The translations under genes were made by a program, and so were the position numbers. Of a stretch of DNA of 64,000 bases, positions 26,051-34,418 are shown one piece after another; positions within the stretch are counted from its first letter, which is position 1; each line of letters opens with the position of its first letter. The DNA is taken from positions 52,194-116,193 of the forward strand of contig JAILEG010000005.1 in assembly GCA_024688365.1 (NCBI GenBank), written 5' to 3'. The stretch is from Prevotella sp. Lineage in GTDB: Bacteria; Bacteroidota; Bacteroidia; Bacteroidales; Bacteroidaceae. The notes beneath the pieces were generated by a model. That model did not search any database and had not been told where the DNA came from. It saw only the letters and a list, made by a program, of their open reading frames with translations.

Positions 26051-26575
26051 ATGACACAGAATCTCTCACAGACAGCTATCCCTTTTCAGACATGGGATCT
26101 GGACTTACTCGTTGACTATGTTTTGAAGTTTCATCACCGTAATACACGTAAGTATGGGGAGGAACTCCTTACACGCCTGAACAGCCTTGCCGCTACTCAT
26201 CCAGAGCTGGACCGTGTGGTCGACCACTTCCGCAACAGTATTGCCGACCTCGACCTGCATTGTCAAAAGGAGGAGAACGTTCTCTACCCCTTCATCCTTG
26301 AACTCTATAATGCCTCAGCGTTGGGGCAGCAACATGCTTCTTTTCATTGTGGCACCATCCAATATCCTATCAATGCTATGATGGCAGACCACAGTGATGA
26401 GATTGAACGGCATCTGCGTATAGAGGAACTCACCAATGGTTATACTGCCCCCGAGGGTGCAGAGGCTGAATATGTCAAGGCTTTGTCTGATCTTAGACAG
26501 TTCCGTGATTACCTCCTGGAACATATCTACGTGGAGAATGAGGTTATCTTTCCACGTGCTTTAAAGTTGGAATGA
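26051..26575 (+). CDS. Hemerythrin-domain (RIC-like) protein
   Basis: A 174-residue four-helix di-iron protein of the hemerythrin HHE family, resembling the C-terminal domain of the iron-sulfur repair proteins RIC/YtfE/ScdA but without their N-terminal domain. Metal ligands are in KFHHRNTRKYG, DLHCQKEENVLYP, MMADHSDEIERH and EHIYVENEVIFP. Family members repair or protect Fe-S clusters under nitrosative and oxidative stress. The start MTQNLSQ was chosen because a promoter element lies upstream inside the longer ORF. Divergent pairing with a Crp/Fnr regulator supports stress control. Confidence 0.87.
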   Translation: MTQNLSQTAIPFQTWDLDLLVDYVLKFHHRNTRKYGEELLTRLNSLAATHPELDRVVDHFRNSIADLDLHCQKEENVLYPFILELYNASALGQQHASFHCGTIQYPINAMMADHSDEIERHLRIEELTNGYTAPEGAEAEYVKALSDLRQFRDYLLEHIYVENEVIFPRALKLE

Positions 26576-26702
26576 CAGTCCGACAACTGGTTTCCCGCTT
26601 ATCCAATAGTCCGTCCCGCCGCATTATCCCAAAGGGGAAAGTCGATAGGTGGGTGACGGATATTTGTTTGTGACTTGATTTATTTATAATGATTTTCATG
26701 AA

Positions 26703-27044
26703 ATGATAAACATCAAACGTGCTTATGCGCCTGCGGAGGAGGCTGATGGCTATCGCATTCTTGTTGACAGGCTTTGGCCACGGGGCATCAGTAAGGAGAA
26801 AGCCAAGGTCGATCTGTGGATGAAGGCCGTCGCACCCAGCAATGAGCTGCGCAGGTGGTTCTGTCATGACCCCCAGCGTTTCCCGGAGTTTGCCCGGCGC
26901 TATCAGGAGGAACTGGTGTCGGGTGGTGCATTGGATGAATTGCGTGCCGTCCTTGCGGCGCATCCGGCAGCCACACTTCTTTTTGCAGCTCACGATGAGG
27001 AGCATAACAATGCCGTTGTTCTCCTCAGTCTCCTGCGGAGGTAA
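26703..27044 (+). CDS. DUF488 (YeaO-like) protein
   Basis: A 113-residue soluble protein of the DUF488 family: it has YRILVDRLWPRGISKEKAKV near residue 18, WMKAVAPSNELRRWF, and a C-terminal TLLFAAHDEEHNNAVVL. Structures of the family show a compact fold of unknown activity. It follows the hemerythrin gene by 127 bases and may belong to the same stress unit. A hairpin terminator follows. Confidence 0.85.
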   Translation: MINIKRAYAPAEEADGYRILVDRLWPRGISKEKAKVDLWMKAVAPSNELRRWFCHDPQRFPEFARRYQEELVSGGALDELRAVLAAHPAATLLFAAHDEEHNNAVVLLSLLRR

Positions 27045-27089
27045 GTGGCAGGCGGAGGTAGGATGACGGGGGACAGCCCTGTAACAAAG

Positions 27090-27130
27090 AAAGCCATATC
27101 CTTTCCTGTTATGGATGAGGATATGGCTTT
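27090..27130. terminator. Bidirectional terminator after DUF488
   Basis: AAAGCCATATCC pairs with GGATATGGCTTT and is followed by TCTC; it lies between converging genes. Confidence 0.75.
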
Positions 27131-27160
27131 TCTCATGTGTGGTAAAATCGGGAAGGCCTT

Positions 27161-30010
27161 TTATCTGATGTTGATCTTAAATGACCTTGTACCTGCGTCG
27201 GTTGCAAGTTTCAGAACGACAATGCCTGGTTGGATGCCCTCCGTCTCGATGTTCTCCTGATAGCCGCCTTGTCTGAGAAGCTGGCCCGTTGTTGAGAATA
27301 TCTGGAAACTTGTGTATTTCCCATTGATACGCAGACCGTTGCCAGTCAGGGCTGGGGCAGGCTCTGTTGTCTCAGCAGCGCTTACACCGTCAATATCAGT
27401 CCCTACAGGCTGTGCCAGCAGCTTGACAGTAGCCGGTTCTGCCCCACGGCTCTGGATGAGGAGCATGGCAGCACGGGCTGTGGTGTCGTCGCTCTTGAAG
27501 CCTACGGCAATGACACCTCCCTCTGCGGGCAGTTGTGAGGCTGATACCTTGAAGTATTTGCTCATTGACGATGGAACCAGGGTGACGGTCACTGGAGCTG
27601 TCGTGCGGTCAGTGAAGATATTGAAGACCTGCGGTGTTGCTTCCAGTCCGGCTTGGAACTCGAATTGGATGAAATCGTTGTCGATGCTGAGTTCAGGCAG
27701 GTCAGTCCGTCCGAAGCTGATGTCATCAATCATAAAGTTCAGCGAAGTCTCATTACCGCCGACAGGGCTGTAGTAGGAATATGCCACATGGAAGTTGTCG
27801 TCAATGTCCAGACTGTCAATCGTGGACAGGTCGATGCGGTAGTCATACCAGGTGTCAGCCTCCAGGGTTACGTTGGCTGGCGCATAGTCGGCAAGATCCA
27901 GGTACTGTGCCTTAGCCTCCCCGTTCTTCTCGGTAATCAGGTATAGGCCGAAAGACTCCTTGCCGTCAGTGGTCGGGTTTCTGAACATCAGGCTGAAGGT
28001 AAGGATCTTGTTTGCCGCCTGTTGGTAAGAGAGGGTAGGTGAGATGAGCCATGTCTCATGCTCACGCTCGTCCACAACTCCATATTTGAGGAAGGAAATC
28101 TGGGCTACCTCATTCTCAACCTTTGTCTGTGCGGCATCTTTCTGCTGCCATGCATAGAACGGGCGCTCACCTCTGACAGTTATGTTCTGCCAGCCTTTAA
28201 GTCCGAGTATGCGGGTGTGGCGGAGGTTGGAGAAGTCTTCCTTGAGCAGGGACAGCGGAGTGCTGTCTGCTGATTTCAGCATGGCATCCTCAATCTGGCT
28301 GAAGCTCTGGCGTTCCTCAACGGCATTGGGGCTGATGACCACCGTGTTGATTTCGGCATCATCCTTTGCCACAAAGCGGATGAGTGTAGGGCGGTGTGTA
28401 CCGACGGTGAACTTACCAGTATTGTCAGCCGCTGCGAGTTCAGTCCAGTGCCCTCCTCCGTCAATGGAGTATTCAGCCTTACATTTTGCTGCGCTGGCTG
28501 CTGGTTCCAAGGTGACGGTACTGATACCGTTGGGGAGCAGCTCATCATAGTAGAGCGTTCCGTCCTTGGTGAGCGTGGCATTGCCGGCAGCGTTCCATGT
28601 GCCGTCAAGTTTCCAGTAACCTTGGTCGAACTTGTGGTAGTTTGTCCAGGAATCTCCCTTGAAGCGGCTGTCCATAGTCTGGTCGGCGCTGAACCTCTCC
28701 ACCAGCTCATCAGCGTTCTCGGCTTTGGCTATACCTTTGAGGTGGATGGTCAGCGTGTCAGCCATGATGGTGGTCACCGTGAGCGTAGCCTCATAGTCGC
28801 CGGCCTCTTTCGGTGCGAAGGTCACTTTCAGCGGGCTTTGGTAGAGTTTCTCACTCGTTGGCGCATAATAGTACAGTCCGGAGTTGAGACGGAACGGACC
28901 GTTGGCTTGTTGTGAAATGGCGAGTTTCACGTCAGTGATGACATCCTTGATGTCGAACTCCAGTACCTGCTCGTCAGTTTTGCCTGGAGCCGCCTTCATG
29001 TTCCTCACCTGGATACCATCTTTGAGCTTGATAACCGGTGTCGTTCCAGCTGCCTTGATATAGCTTGTGAGAGTGAGCGTCCCCGTGTTGTCCGGGTCGG
29101 CTCCATCAAACTTGAGCTTGTAGGCTTTTCCTCCGTCATAGACACCTTTCTTGGCTGGTGTCATGGTCAGGTTTGCCTTCATGGTTCCGTTCTTCGGTAG
29201 CTTCTCAATGTCGAGTCTCATGACAGATGAGGCATTTGTGCCGCTGAAGTTCGGGGTCTGGTCAGCGGCAAGGTGCATGCCCTGGACGGCGATGGGATAA
29301 GTCTCAGGCTTGCCTACCTCACCCGTTATCGTCCGGAACTGAGGGATGATGGCAACGAGTGGTGTCTTGTCGATGGCTGCAAGGCGCAGTACGCTGAAGT
29401 CATCCATGCGCACCTGGCTTCCCGGGGCAATCACGATGGAGAACTCCAGTTTCCTTGCTCCGGCGGGGCACACGGTTCTGAACTTCAGCTCGCCATAGGC
29501 TTTCATTCTTCCGAAGTACAGGTCAGGGTTGTTGATGAAGTCCTTTTCCGATGAGGCTACCTCGTTCCCGCTTGCGTCCAGCCAGCGCAGGGCCAGGCGG
29601 AATGGGCCGTCAGCTCGCTCGCTCTTTGCGGTATAATAATGTATGAGGCACTCCAGCTCATCGCCTTCAGTTACGGTCTGTCCGTCCCTTGTTAGGTCAA
29701 TTGTCTGTTTTATGAATCCTTCGGTGTCGGCAGGGGTCTCGATGCCCACACCATAACCGGTGTCGCTGCTGTAGCGGTCGCTGCCGCTGAGCTGGGTGAC
29801 TGTTCCGGCCGTCTGCCACAGCAGGGGCTTTCCCTGGTTGAATGAATAGAAAAATTGATCATCCAGCAGTTCTGTGGTCGGGCGGTCTGAAGCCGTAGTT
29901 TGCCCGTTGGTGGTGGCTGTGGGACTGTCTCCCTGTGCTGAGGCCAGGGATGTGATTCCCGTCAGACAGAGTGTGATCAGCACCCTTGTTGTAGAGTAAA
30001 AATGTTTCAT
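27161..30010 (-). CDS. Large secreted multidomain protein with type IX-like C-terminal sorting domain
   Basis: A 949-residue exported protein: signal peptide (VLITLCLTGITSLASAQG), then several beta-sandwich domains. Residues about 575-790 look like a choice-of-anchor J/MAM-like adhesion domain (LLKEDFSNLRH.. GLKGWQNITV.. LISPTLSYQQAANKILTFSLMFRN.. INFMIDDISFG-type order). The last ~75 residues (SFQIFSTTGQLLRQGG.. IQPGIVVLKLATDAGTRSFKINIR) fit the C-terminal domain that directs proteins through the type IX secretion system and is cleaved at the surface. A repeated DUF1573-like pattern may precede it. Probably surface-exposed or released; the ligand is unknown. Own promoter; single gene. Confidence 0.8.
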   Translation of the reverse strand: MKHFYSTTRVLITLCLTGITSLASAQGDSPTATTNGQTTASDRPTTELLDDQFFYSFNQGKPLLWQTAGTVTQLSGSDRYSSDTGYGVGIETPADTEGFIKQTIDLTRDGQTVTEGDELECLIHYYTAKSERADGPFRLALRWLDASGNEVASSEKDFINNPDLYFGRMKAYGELKFRTVCPAGARKLEFSIVIAPGSQVRMDDFSVLRLAAIDKTPLVAIIPQFRTITGEVGKPETYPIAVQGMHLAADQTPNFSGTNASSVMRLDIEKLPKNGTMKANLTMTPAKKGVYDGGKAYKLKFDGADPDNTGTLTLTSYIKAAGTTPVIKLKDGIQVRNMKAAPGKTDEQVLEFDIKDVITDVKLAISQQANGPFRLNSGLYYYAPTSEKLYQSPLKVTFAPKEAGDYEATLTVTTIMADTLTIHLKGIAKAENADELVERFSADQTMDSRFKGDSWTNYHKFDQGYWKLDGTWNAAGNATLTKDGTLYYDELLPNGISTVTLEPAASAAKCKAEYSIDGGGHWTELAAADNTGKFTVGTHRPTLIRFVAKDDAEINTVVISPNAVEERQSFSQIEDAMLKSADSTPLSLLKEDFSNLRHTRILGLKGWQNITVRGERPFYAWQQKDAAQTKVENEVAQISFLKYGVVDEREHETWLISPTLSYQQAANKILTFSLMFRNPTTDGKESFGLYLITEKNGEAKAQYLDLADYAPANVTLEADTWYDYRIDLSTIDSLDIDDNFHVAYSYYSPVGGNETSLNFMIDDISFGRTDLPELSIDNDFIQFEFQAGLEATPQVFNIFTDRTTAPVTVTLVPSSMSKYFKVSASQLPAEGGVIAVGFKSDDTTARAAMLLIQSRGAEPATVKLLAQPVGTDIDGVSAAETTEPAPALTGNGLRINGKYTSFQIFSTTGQLLRQGGYQENIETEGIQPGIVVLKLATDAGTRSFKINIR

Positions 30011-30040
30011 TTACGTTTTTGTGTTTTGATAAATACAATG

Positions 30041-30072
30041 CAAAAGTACGAAAAAGTGTGTGAAAATGCAAA
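30041..30072 (-). promoter_or_regulatory. Promoter of the large secreted protein
   Basis: On the minus strand TTTG (30069-30072), 20 bases, TACTTTTG (30041-30048); a full -33/-7 match, 30 bases before the start codon. Confidence 0.8.
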
Positions 30073-30164
30073 GAAAAATCGTGTTTTTATCCCAAAAGGC
30101 TGTGTCTCTTCTTTTTTTTCTTCCTTTTTGACCGTAGTGTTTGTTATGTGTGGAAGTTGAAAAC

Positions 30165-30198
30165 TGTCAGATTGTCATTGCTTCATGTCATTTTGTCG
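30165..30198 (+). promoter_or_regulatory. Paired TGTCA repeats upstream of hsp20
   Basis: TGTCA at 30165, 30173, 30186 and (as TGTCG) 30194 make two copies of TGTCA-N3-TGTC, 21 bases apart and so on one face of the helix. They lie just upstream of the sigma-54-like element and could bind its activator. Confidence 0.45.
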
Positions 30199-30210
30199 TG
30201 TGCTTTTCCT

Positions 30211-30226
30211 TGGTATGCTCCTTGCA
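30211..30226 (+). promoter_or_regulatory. Sigma-54-type promoter of hsp20
   Basis: TGGTATGCTCCTTGCA fits the -24/-12 consensus (GG and GC ten bases apart, TTGCA exact). No TAnnTTTG element is present in this leader. The predicted start is about 40 bases before the hsp20 ATG. Confidence 0.6.
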
Positions 30227-30277
30227 TAAAGTCCAGTACAAAACGTTAATAACAAATAAAGTAAAGGAGACAGAGTT

Positions 30278-30685
30278 ATGTACAGAAATTCATGGTTACC
30301 AGAAGTGTTCAACGACTTCTTCAACACGACAAATATGCCGAAGGCAAACGCAACAGCACCAGCCATCAACGTACTTGAGTCAGACAAGGATTACATCGTG
30401 GAACTTGCGGCACCAGGTCTGAGTAAGGAGGACTTTGACGTGAACATTGACAATGATGGCGATTTGACTATCAAGATGGAGAAGAAAGTCAATAACCAGG
30501 AGCAGAAGGCCCATTACCTGCGCCGTGAGTTTGCCTACAGCAAGTATGAGCAGACACTTATTCTGCCTGATGATGTTGACAAGGACAACATAGCTGCCCG
30601 TGTGGCTGACGGTGTACTTACTGTGACGCTGCCGAAGGTGGCTGCCAATGTGCAGAAGGTAGCCCGCCAGATAACGGTAGGCTGA
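30278..30685 (+). CDS. Small heat-shock protein Hsp20
   Basis: A 135-residue ATP-independent holdase with an alpha-crystallin domain (residues about 35-130; VELAAPGLSKEDFDVNIDNDG near residue 45 and VADGVLTVTLPK near residue 110). The N terminus MYRNSWLPEVFNDFF is the usual oligomerisation arm. It binds unfolding proteins under stress. A ribosome-binding sequence AAGGAG lies 10 bases upstream, and control appears to be by sigma-54, not the common sigma factor. Single gene ending in a strong terminator. Confidence 0.93.
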   Translation: MYRNSWLPEVFNDFFNTTNMPKANATAPAINVLESDKDYIVELAAPGLSKEDFDVNIDNDGDLTIKMEKKVNNQEQKAHYLRREFAYSKYEQTLILPDDVDKDNIAARVADGVLTVTLPKVAANVQKVARQITVG

Positions 30686-30816
30686 TCTCTTGCGAGTCAT
30701 CCATAGCCTTGATGAAAGGATGGGAAAGAACTCGGAGCTGGATGTTTCACCAGTGGCGAAAGCAAATCAATAGGTGTAGTTTCGACATAAATTTAGGTTA
30801 GTTAGAATTAAGGTTG

Positions 30817-30844
30817 TTCCCCGGACGAATGGACGTCCGGGGAA
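30817..30844 (+). terminator. hsp20 terminator
   Basis: TTCCCCGGACG pairs with CGTCCGGGGAA followed by nine T residues, a textbook intrinsic terminator 130 bases after the stop. Confidence 0.92.
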
Positions 30845-30996
30845 TTTTTTTTTGTGACAGTACCTATCTTTTCAGTTGCAGTTACCCATGCGTGCCCATG
30901 TACATCATGTGTGGCAGTAGTAAAAGTGGGTGTATGGTGTGTCGTGTGGGGGCGGCAGGGGCCTTGGAAGGCACGATTCCGTGCGCGGTTTGCACA

Positions 30997-31084
30997 CATG
31001 GCTGAATTTCCTTACATGTATGGACGAATTTCCTTACGTGTATGGACGAATTTCTTTACGTGTATGGACGAATTTCCTTACGTG
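30997..31084. repeat. Four 22-base tandem repeats upstream of susC
   Basis: Four consecutive copies of a 22-base unit sharing GAATTTCCTTACGTG (first copy diverged, third with one change). They lie in a 737-base gap between hsp20 and susC. The gap is otherwise GT-rich; the small ORF 30854-31087 merely reads through the repeats. Confidence 0.9.
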
Positions 31085-31321
31085 TAAGTAATATCTTGTG
31101 GTGACGCAAGCAGCGGGTTGGATTATCCAGGATTGTGCGTCAGTAGCCCTGTCAGTTGTTCTCATATTGCTGTCCTCCTCTGTGGTCTGCTGGGTGTTAT
31201 TCTTCACGATTGGTAACAGGCAAAACCTCGGAAACGATAATCCCGTAAACTTGTATTGGCCTGATTATCAACAGGCAGGCATGATTATATAGCTGAGTTG
31301 TGGTAGGTGTCCTCCCATAAA

Positions 31322-31342
31322 CGTGGTAGACAGAATACCACG
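31322..31342. promoter_or_regulatory. Palindromic operator upstream of susC
   Basis: CGTGGTA-N7-TACCACG, a perfect inverted repeat centred about 54 bases before the predicted susC transcript start. A likely binding site for a dimeric regulator of the SusC/SusD pair; no regulator gene is adjacent. Confidence 0.55.
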
Positions 31343-31374
31343 AGGGCGGTATTGTGGGCGGTGAGGAATGTCCG

Positions 31375-31382
31375 TACCTTTG
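31375..31382 (+). promoter_or_regulatory. -7 element of susC
   Basis: TACCTTTG matches TAnnTTTG, 40 bases before the susC start. Confidence 0.65.
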
Positions 31383-31422
31383 CATTCACAAAAATTAAAC
31401 AAAAGAAAGATAATTAAGGCTT

Positions 31423-34377
31423 ATGGATGTATTCGGGAAAATCTTATTGACAAGTGCAATCTTTGTCCAAGCAGTGTCAGCAGAGGCTGCCGTCCCCGTT
31501 AAGGGTTCGGTGGTCGATGCTGACACTCATATAGAGATTATTGGAGCGTCGGTGCGTGATGCCAGCGGCAAGGCTTTGGCGGTGACTGATATTGATGGCA
31601 GATTTGAGGTAATGGCAGAGTCGTTTCCCGCCACATTTGAGGTCTCATACGTTGGCTATCAGACACAGAAAGTCACTGCATTTCAGCAGGGTGACTCGCT
31701 GACGGTAACGCTGAAGGCTGATGCCAGACATTTGGACGAGGTGGTCGTTGTGGGCTATGGCACGCAGAACCGGACGCAGCTGACGGGCAGCGTGTCTACA
31801 GTGAGGGCAAATGTGTTCAATTTAGCACAGAGCCCAACCCTGGACGAGGCTTTGACAGGGCAGGTGGCCGGGCTGAATGTCACGGCATCATCAGGTCAGC
31901 CGGGAGCATCAAGCCAGCTGCGCATACGTGGCGGAAACTCTGTCAACGCAAGCAATGAGCCCCTCTATGTCATTGACGGTTTTATCTATTATAAGGATCA
32001 GAGCGCATCCAGGACGGGATTGGCGAATATGGAAAGCTCGGTCAATCCGCTGGCATCGGTCAATCCGACTGATATACAGTCGATTGAGGTGCTGAAAGAT
32101 GTCAGTGCCACTGCCATCTATGGCTCACGCGGGGCCAATGGTGTCATCATTGTCACGACAAAGAAAGGGCAGCGGGGCAAGGTAAGCATCAACTACCGAT
32201 ATACCGTAGGCTGGGACAGAGTGACGAAGAAGCTCGACCTGCTCAATGCCAGCGAGTGGGGCCGCCTGGAACGTGATCATTACAACAAGTTTCCCGGCTA
32301 TACTGATGAGCAGTTGGCCAATTTAGGGCAGGGCACAGACTGGCAGGATGCCGTTCTTCGCTCCGCTCTCCGCCAGAGCCATGAGCTTTCCATATCGGGT
32401 GGCGGCGACAGGACACGCTATGCCGTCAGTGCGAATTATACGGATCAGGATGGTATTGTCATAGGCTCAGGCTTCCGCCGTTATAATTTCCATATCAATG
32501 CCGACCATGAGCTGATGGATAATCTGACATTGGGGCTGAATGCCAGCTATGGAAAGAGTACGCAGCGAGGGCTGACCACGACGGTGGCAACCAATTATAA
32601 CAGCTCGCCTTACTCTGCCGGCATCAGCAACTCGCTGGTCTATGCGCTGATGATGCCGCCTGTCGTGACTGTGTATAATGCTGACGGGGGATTCAATTAC
32701 AGCAACCCTTATGAGTATGCTTATTTCGCTGTAGGCAATAAGACGGCAAATCCTGTCAGCGACTTGCTCAACAGCACTTCTGAGAGCATCAACAATTATT
32801 TGCTGTCCAATTTCTATCTGCAGTACAAGTTCCTTGGCCACTTCACAGTGAAGGCGGCCCTGGGGCTGAATAAGGAGCAGGTCACGCAAAACTATTTCTC
32901 ACCCTCTTACACGGCTCTTGGCCTGGCGAATGAGGGCCTGGGAGGTATTGGCCACAAGAATCAGGAAATTTGGCAGCAGGAGTATACGATTGACTATACC
33001 AACCAGTTGGGAGCGCACTTCGTCAATGCGCTCGTAGGCTATACGCAGCAACGCACGACGACTGCCTACAACAGCACGCTTGTCAGCCATTTCACCAATG
33101 AGGCGTTGGGCTACAACAACCTTGCTGACGGCAGCCAGGTCTATCCGCCCGTGTCAGGAACGACGGAGAGCAAGTTGCAGAGTTTTATCTTCCGTCTGAA
33201 CTATACGCTTTTGGGGCGTTATAATGCCACGGCAACCTTCCGTACAGACCATAGCTCACGTTTCTCCTCCCGTCACCGCTGGGGCTACTTCCCAAGTATT
33301 GGACTTTCATGGAATGTCAGCGAGGAGCCTTGGCTGCGCAATGTGCGTGCCCTCTCCGGCCTGAAGTTGCGTGTGAGTGCAGGTACGGTGGGAAATCAGG
33401 AGATAGGCGATTATGAATTTGCTGCCTCTTACGCTGCAGGACGTTACAACGGAAGCTCATCCTATCAGATAGGGAACCTTGCCAACGGGGACCTGCGCTG
33501 GGAGACGACGGCATCCTATAACTTCGGAATTGATGCGGGATTCTTTGACAACAGGCTTAATGCCGTGCTTGACCTCTACTACAAGAAGACCAGTGACCTG
33601 CTGCTTAACGTTCCGGTCAGCAGCCTGCAGGGTGTCAGCAGCCAGTTGCGTAATGTGGGGAATGTGGTCAACAAGGGTATAGAACTCTCTCTTAACGGAA
33701 CGATTGTGCGCAACCGTGACCTCAGTCTGACCGCAACGCTGAACCTGGCGCGCAACCTCAACAGGATAACGGACATGGGAACTACTGACAATGTCATTGA
33801 GGGAGACTATAATGAGCGTATCCTCAGGCAAGGCTCATCACTTGGGAGCTTCTACGGGCTGCTCTTCACCGGGATTGATGAGAACGGGAGACTTTCCTAT
33901 AAAGACCAGGATGGCAATGGGGTCGTCAACGGGAACGACCGTGTGCTGCTTGGAAGTGTCCAGCCTGACCTCACCTTGGGATTCTCCACCGCCTTGCAGT
34001 GGCATCATCTTGATGCCAGCATCAGCCTCGCAGGGACAGTGGGCAGCAAGCTCTTCAATGCGCTGCGCTACAATATGGAGCATGCGACCGACTCTTATAA
34101 TGTGCTGGCAAGCTACTATTCGGCAAGCCGTACCTCCAGCTATATAGACAGTCGCTACGTGGAAAGTGGCAATTACCTGAAACTGAAGAACCTGACCCTG
34201 GGTTACACCATAGCTCCCAAGGGCTGGCTGGCATCGTTCCGCCTCTTCGCTACGGCCAGCAACCTGCTCACCATAACTCCTTACAAGGGATATGACCCGG
34301 AGGTGGCGAGCGGGACTGATAACGGTGTATATCCGGCAAGCCGCAGTTTTGTCTTCGGGGTAGACGTGAAATTCTAA
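31423..34377 (+). CDS. SusC/RagA-family TonB-dependent outer-membrane transporter
   Basis: A 984-residue outer-membrane protein. After a signal peptide it has a carboxypeptidase-like regulatory domain (residues about 25-105, VKGSVVDADTHIEIIGASV.. GYQTQKV), the SusC signature DEVVVVGYGTQ near residue 106 that precedes the plug, the plug (LRIRGGNSVNASNEPLYVIDG.. ATAIYGSRGANGVIIVTTKKG) and a 22-strand barrel ending FVFGVDVKF. It imports a ligand captured by its SusD partner. No glycoside hydrolase, peptidase or regulator is adjacent, so the ligand cannot be guessed. Confidence 0.93.
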   Translation: MDVFGKILLTSAIFVQAVSAEAAVPVKGSVVDADTHIEIIGASVRDASGKALAVTDIDGRFEVMAESFPATFEVSYVGYQTQKVTAFQQGDSLTVTLKADARHLDEVVVVGYGTQNRTQLTGSVSTVRANVFNLAQSPTLDEALTGQVAGLNVTASSGQPGASSQLRIRGGNSVNASNEPLYVIDGFIYYKDQSASRTGLANMESSVNPLASVNPTDIQSIEVLKDVSATAIYGSRGANGVIIVTTKKGQRGKVSINYRYTVGWDRVTKKLDLLNASEWGRLERDHYNKFPGYTDEQLANLGQGTDWQDAVLRSALRQSHELSISGGGDRTRYAVSANYTDQDGIVIGSGFRRYNFHINADHELMDNLTLGLNASYGKSTQRGLTTTVATNYNSSPYSAGISNSLVYALMMPPVVTVYNADGGFNYSNPYEYAYFAVGNKTANPVSDLLNSTSESINNYLLSNFYLQYKFLGHFTVKAALGLNKEQVTQNYFSPSYTALGLANEGLGGIGHKNQEIWQQEYTIDYTNQLGAHFVNALVGYTQQRTTTAYNSTLVSHFTNEALGYNNLADGSQVYPPVSGTTESKLQSFIFRLNYTLLGRYNATATFRTDHSSRFSSRHRWGYFPSIGLSWNVSEEPWLRNVRALSGLKLRVSAGTVGNQEIGDYEFAASYAAGRYNGSSSYQIGNLANGDLRWETTASYNFGIDAGFFDNRLNAVLDLYYKKTSDLLLNVPVSSLQGVSSQLRNVGNVVNKGIELSLNGTIVRNRDLSLTATLNLARNLNRITDMGTTDNVIEGDYNERILRQGSSLGSFYGLLFTGIDENGRLSYKDQDGNGVVNGNDRVLLGSVQPDLTLGFSTALQWHHLDASISLAGTVGSKLFNALRYNMEHATDSYNVLASYYSASRTSSYIDSRYVESGNYLKLKNLTLGYTIAPKGWLASFRLFATASNLLTITPYKGYDPEVASGTDNGVYPASRSFVFGVDVKF

Positions 34378-34418
34378 CAAACATTCAGACCAACACATAA
34401 AACAGAAAGGGAAAAATT

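Noticed and set aside
30854-31087. 77-residue ORF with repeated C-terminal peptide
   Set aside because: It reads through the 22-base direct repeats, without promoter, signal peptide or domain; 22 is not a multiple of three, so the frame shifts between copies.
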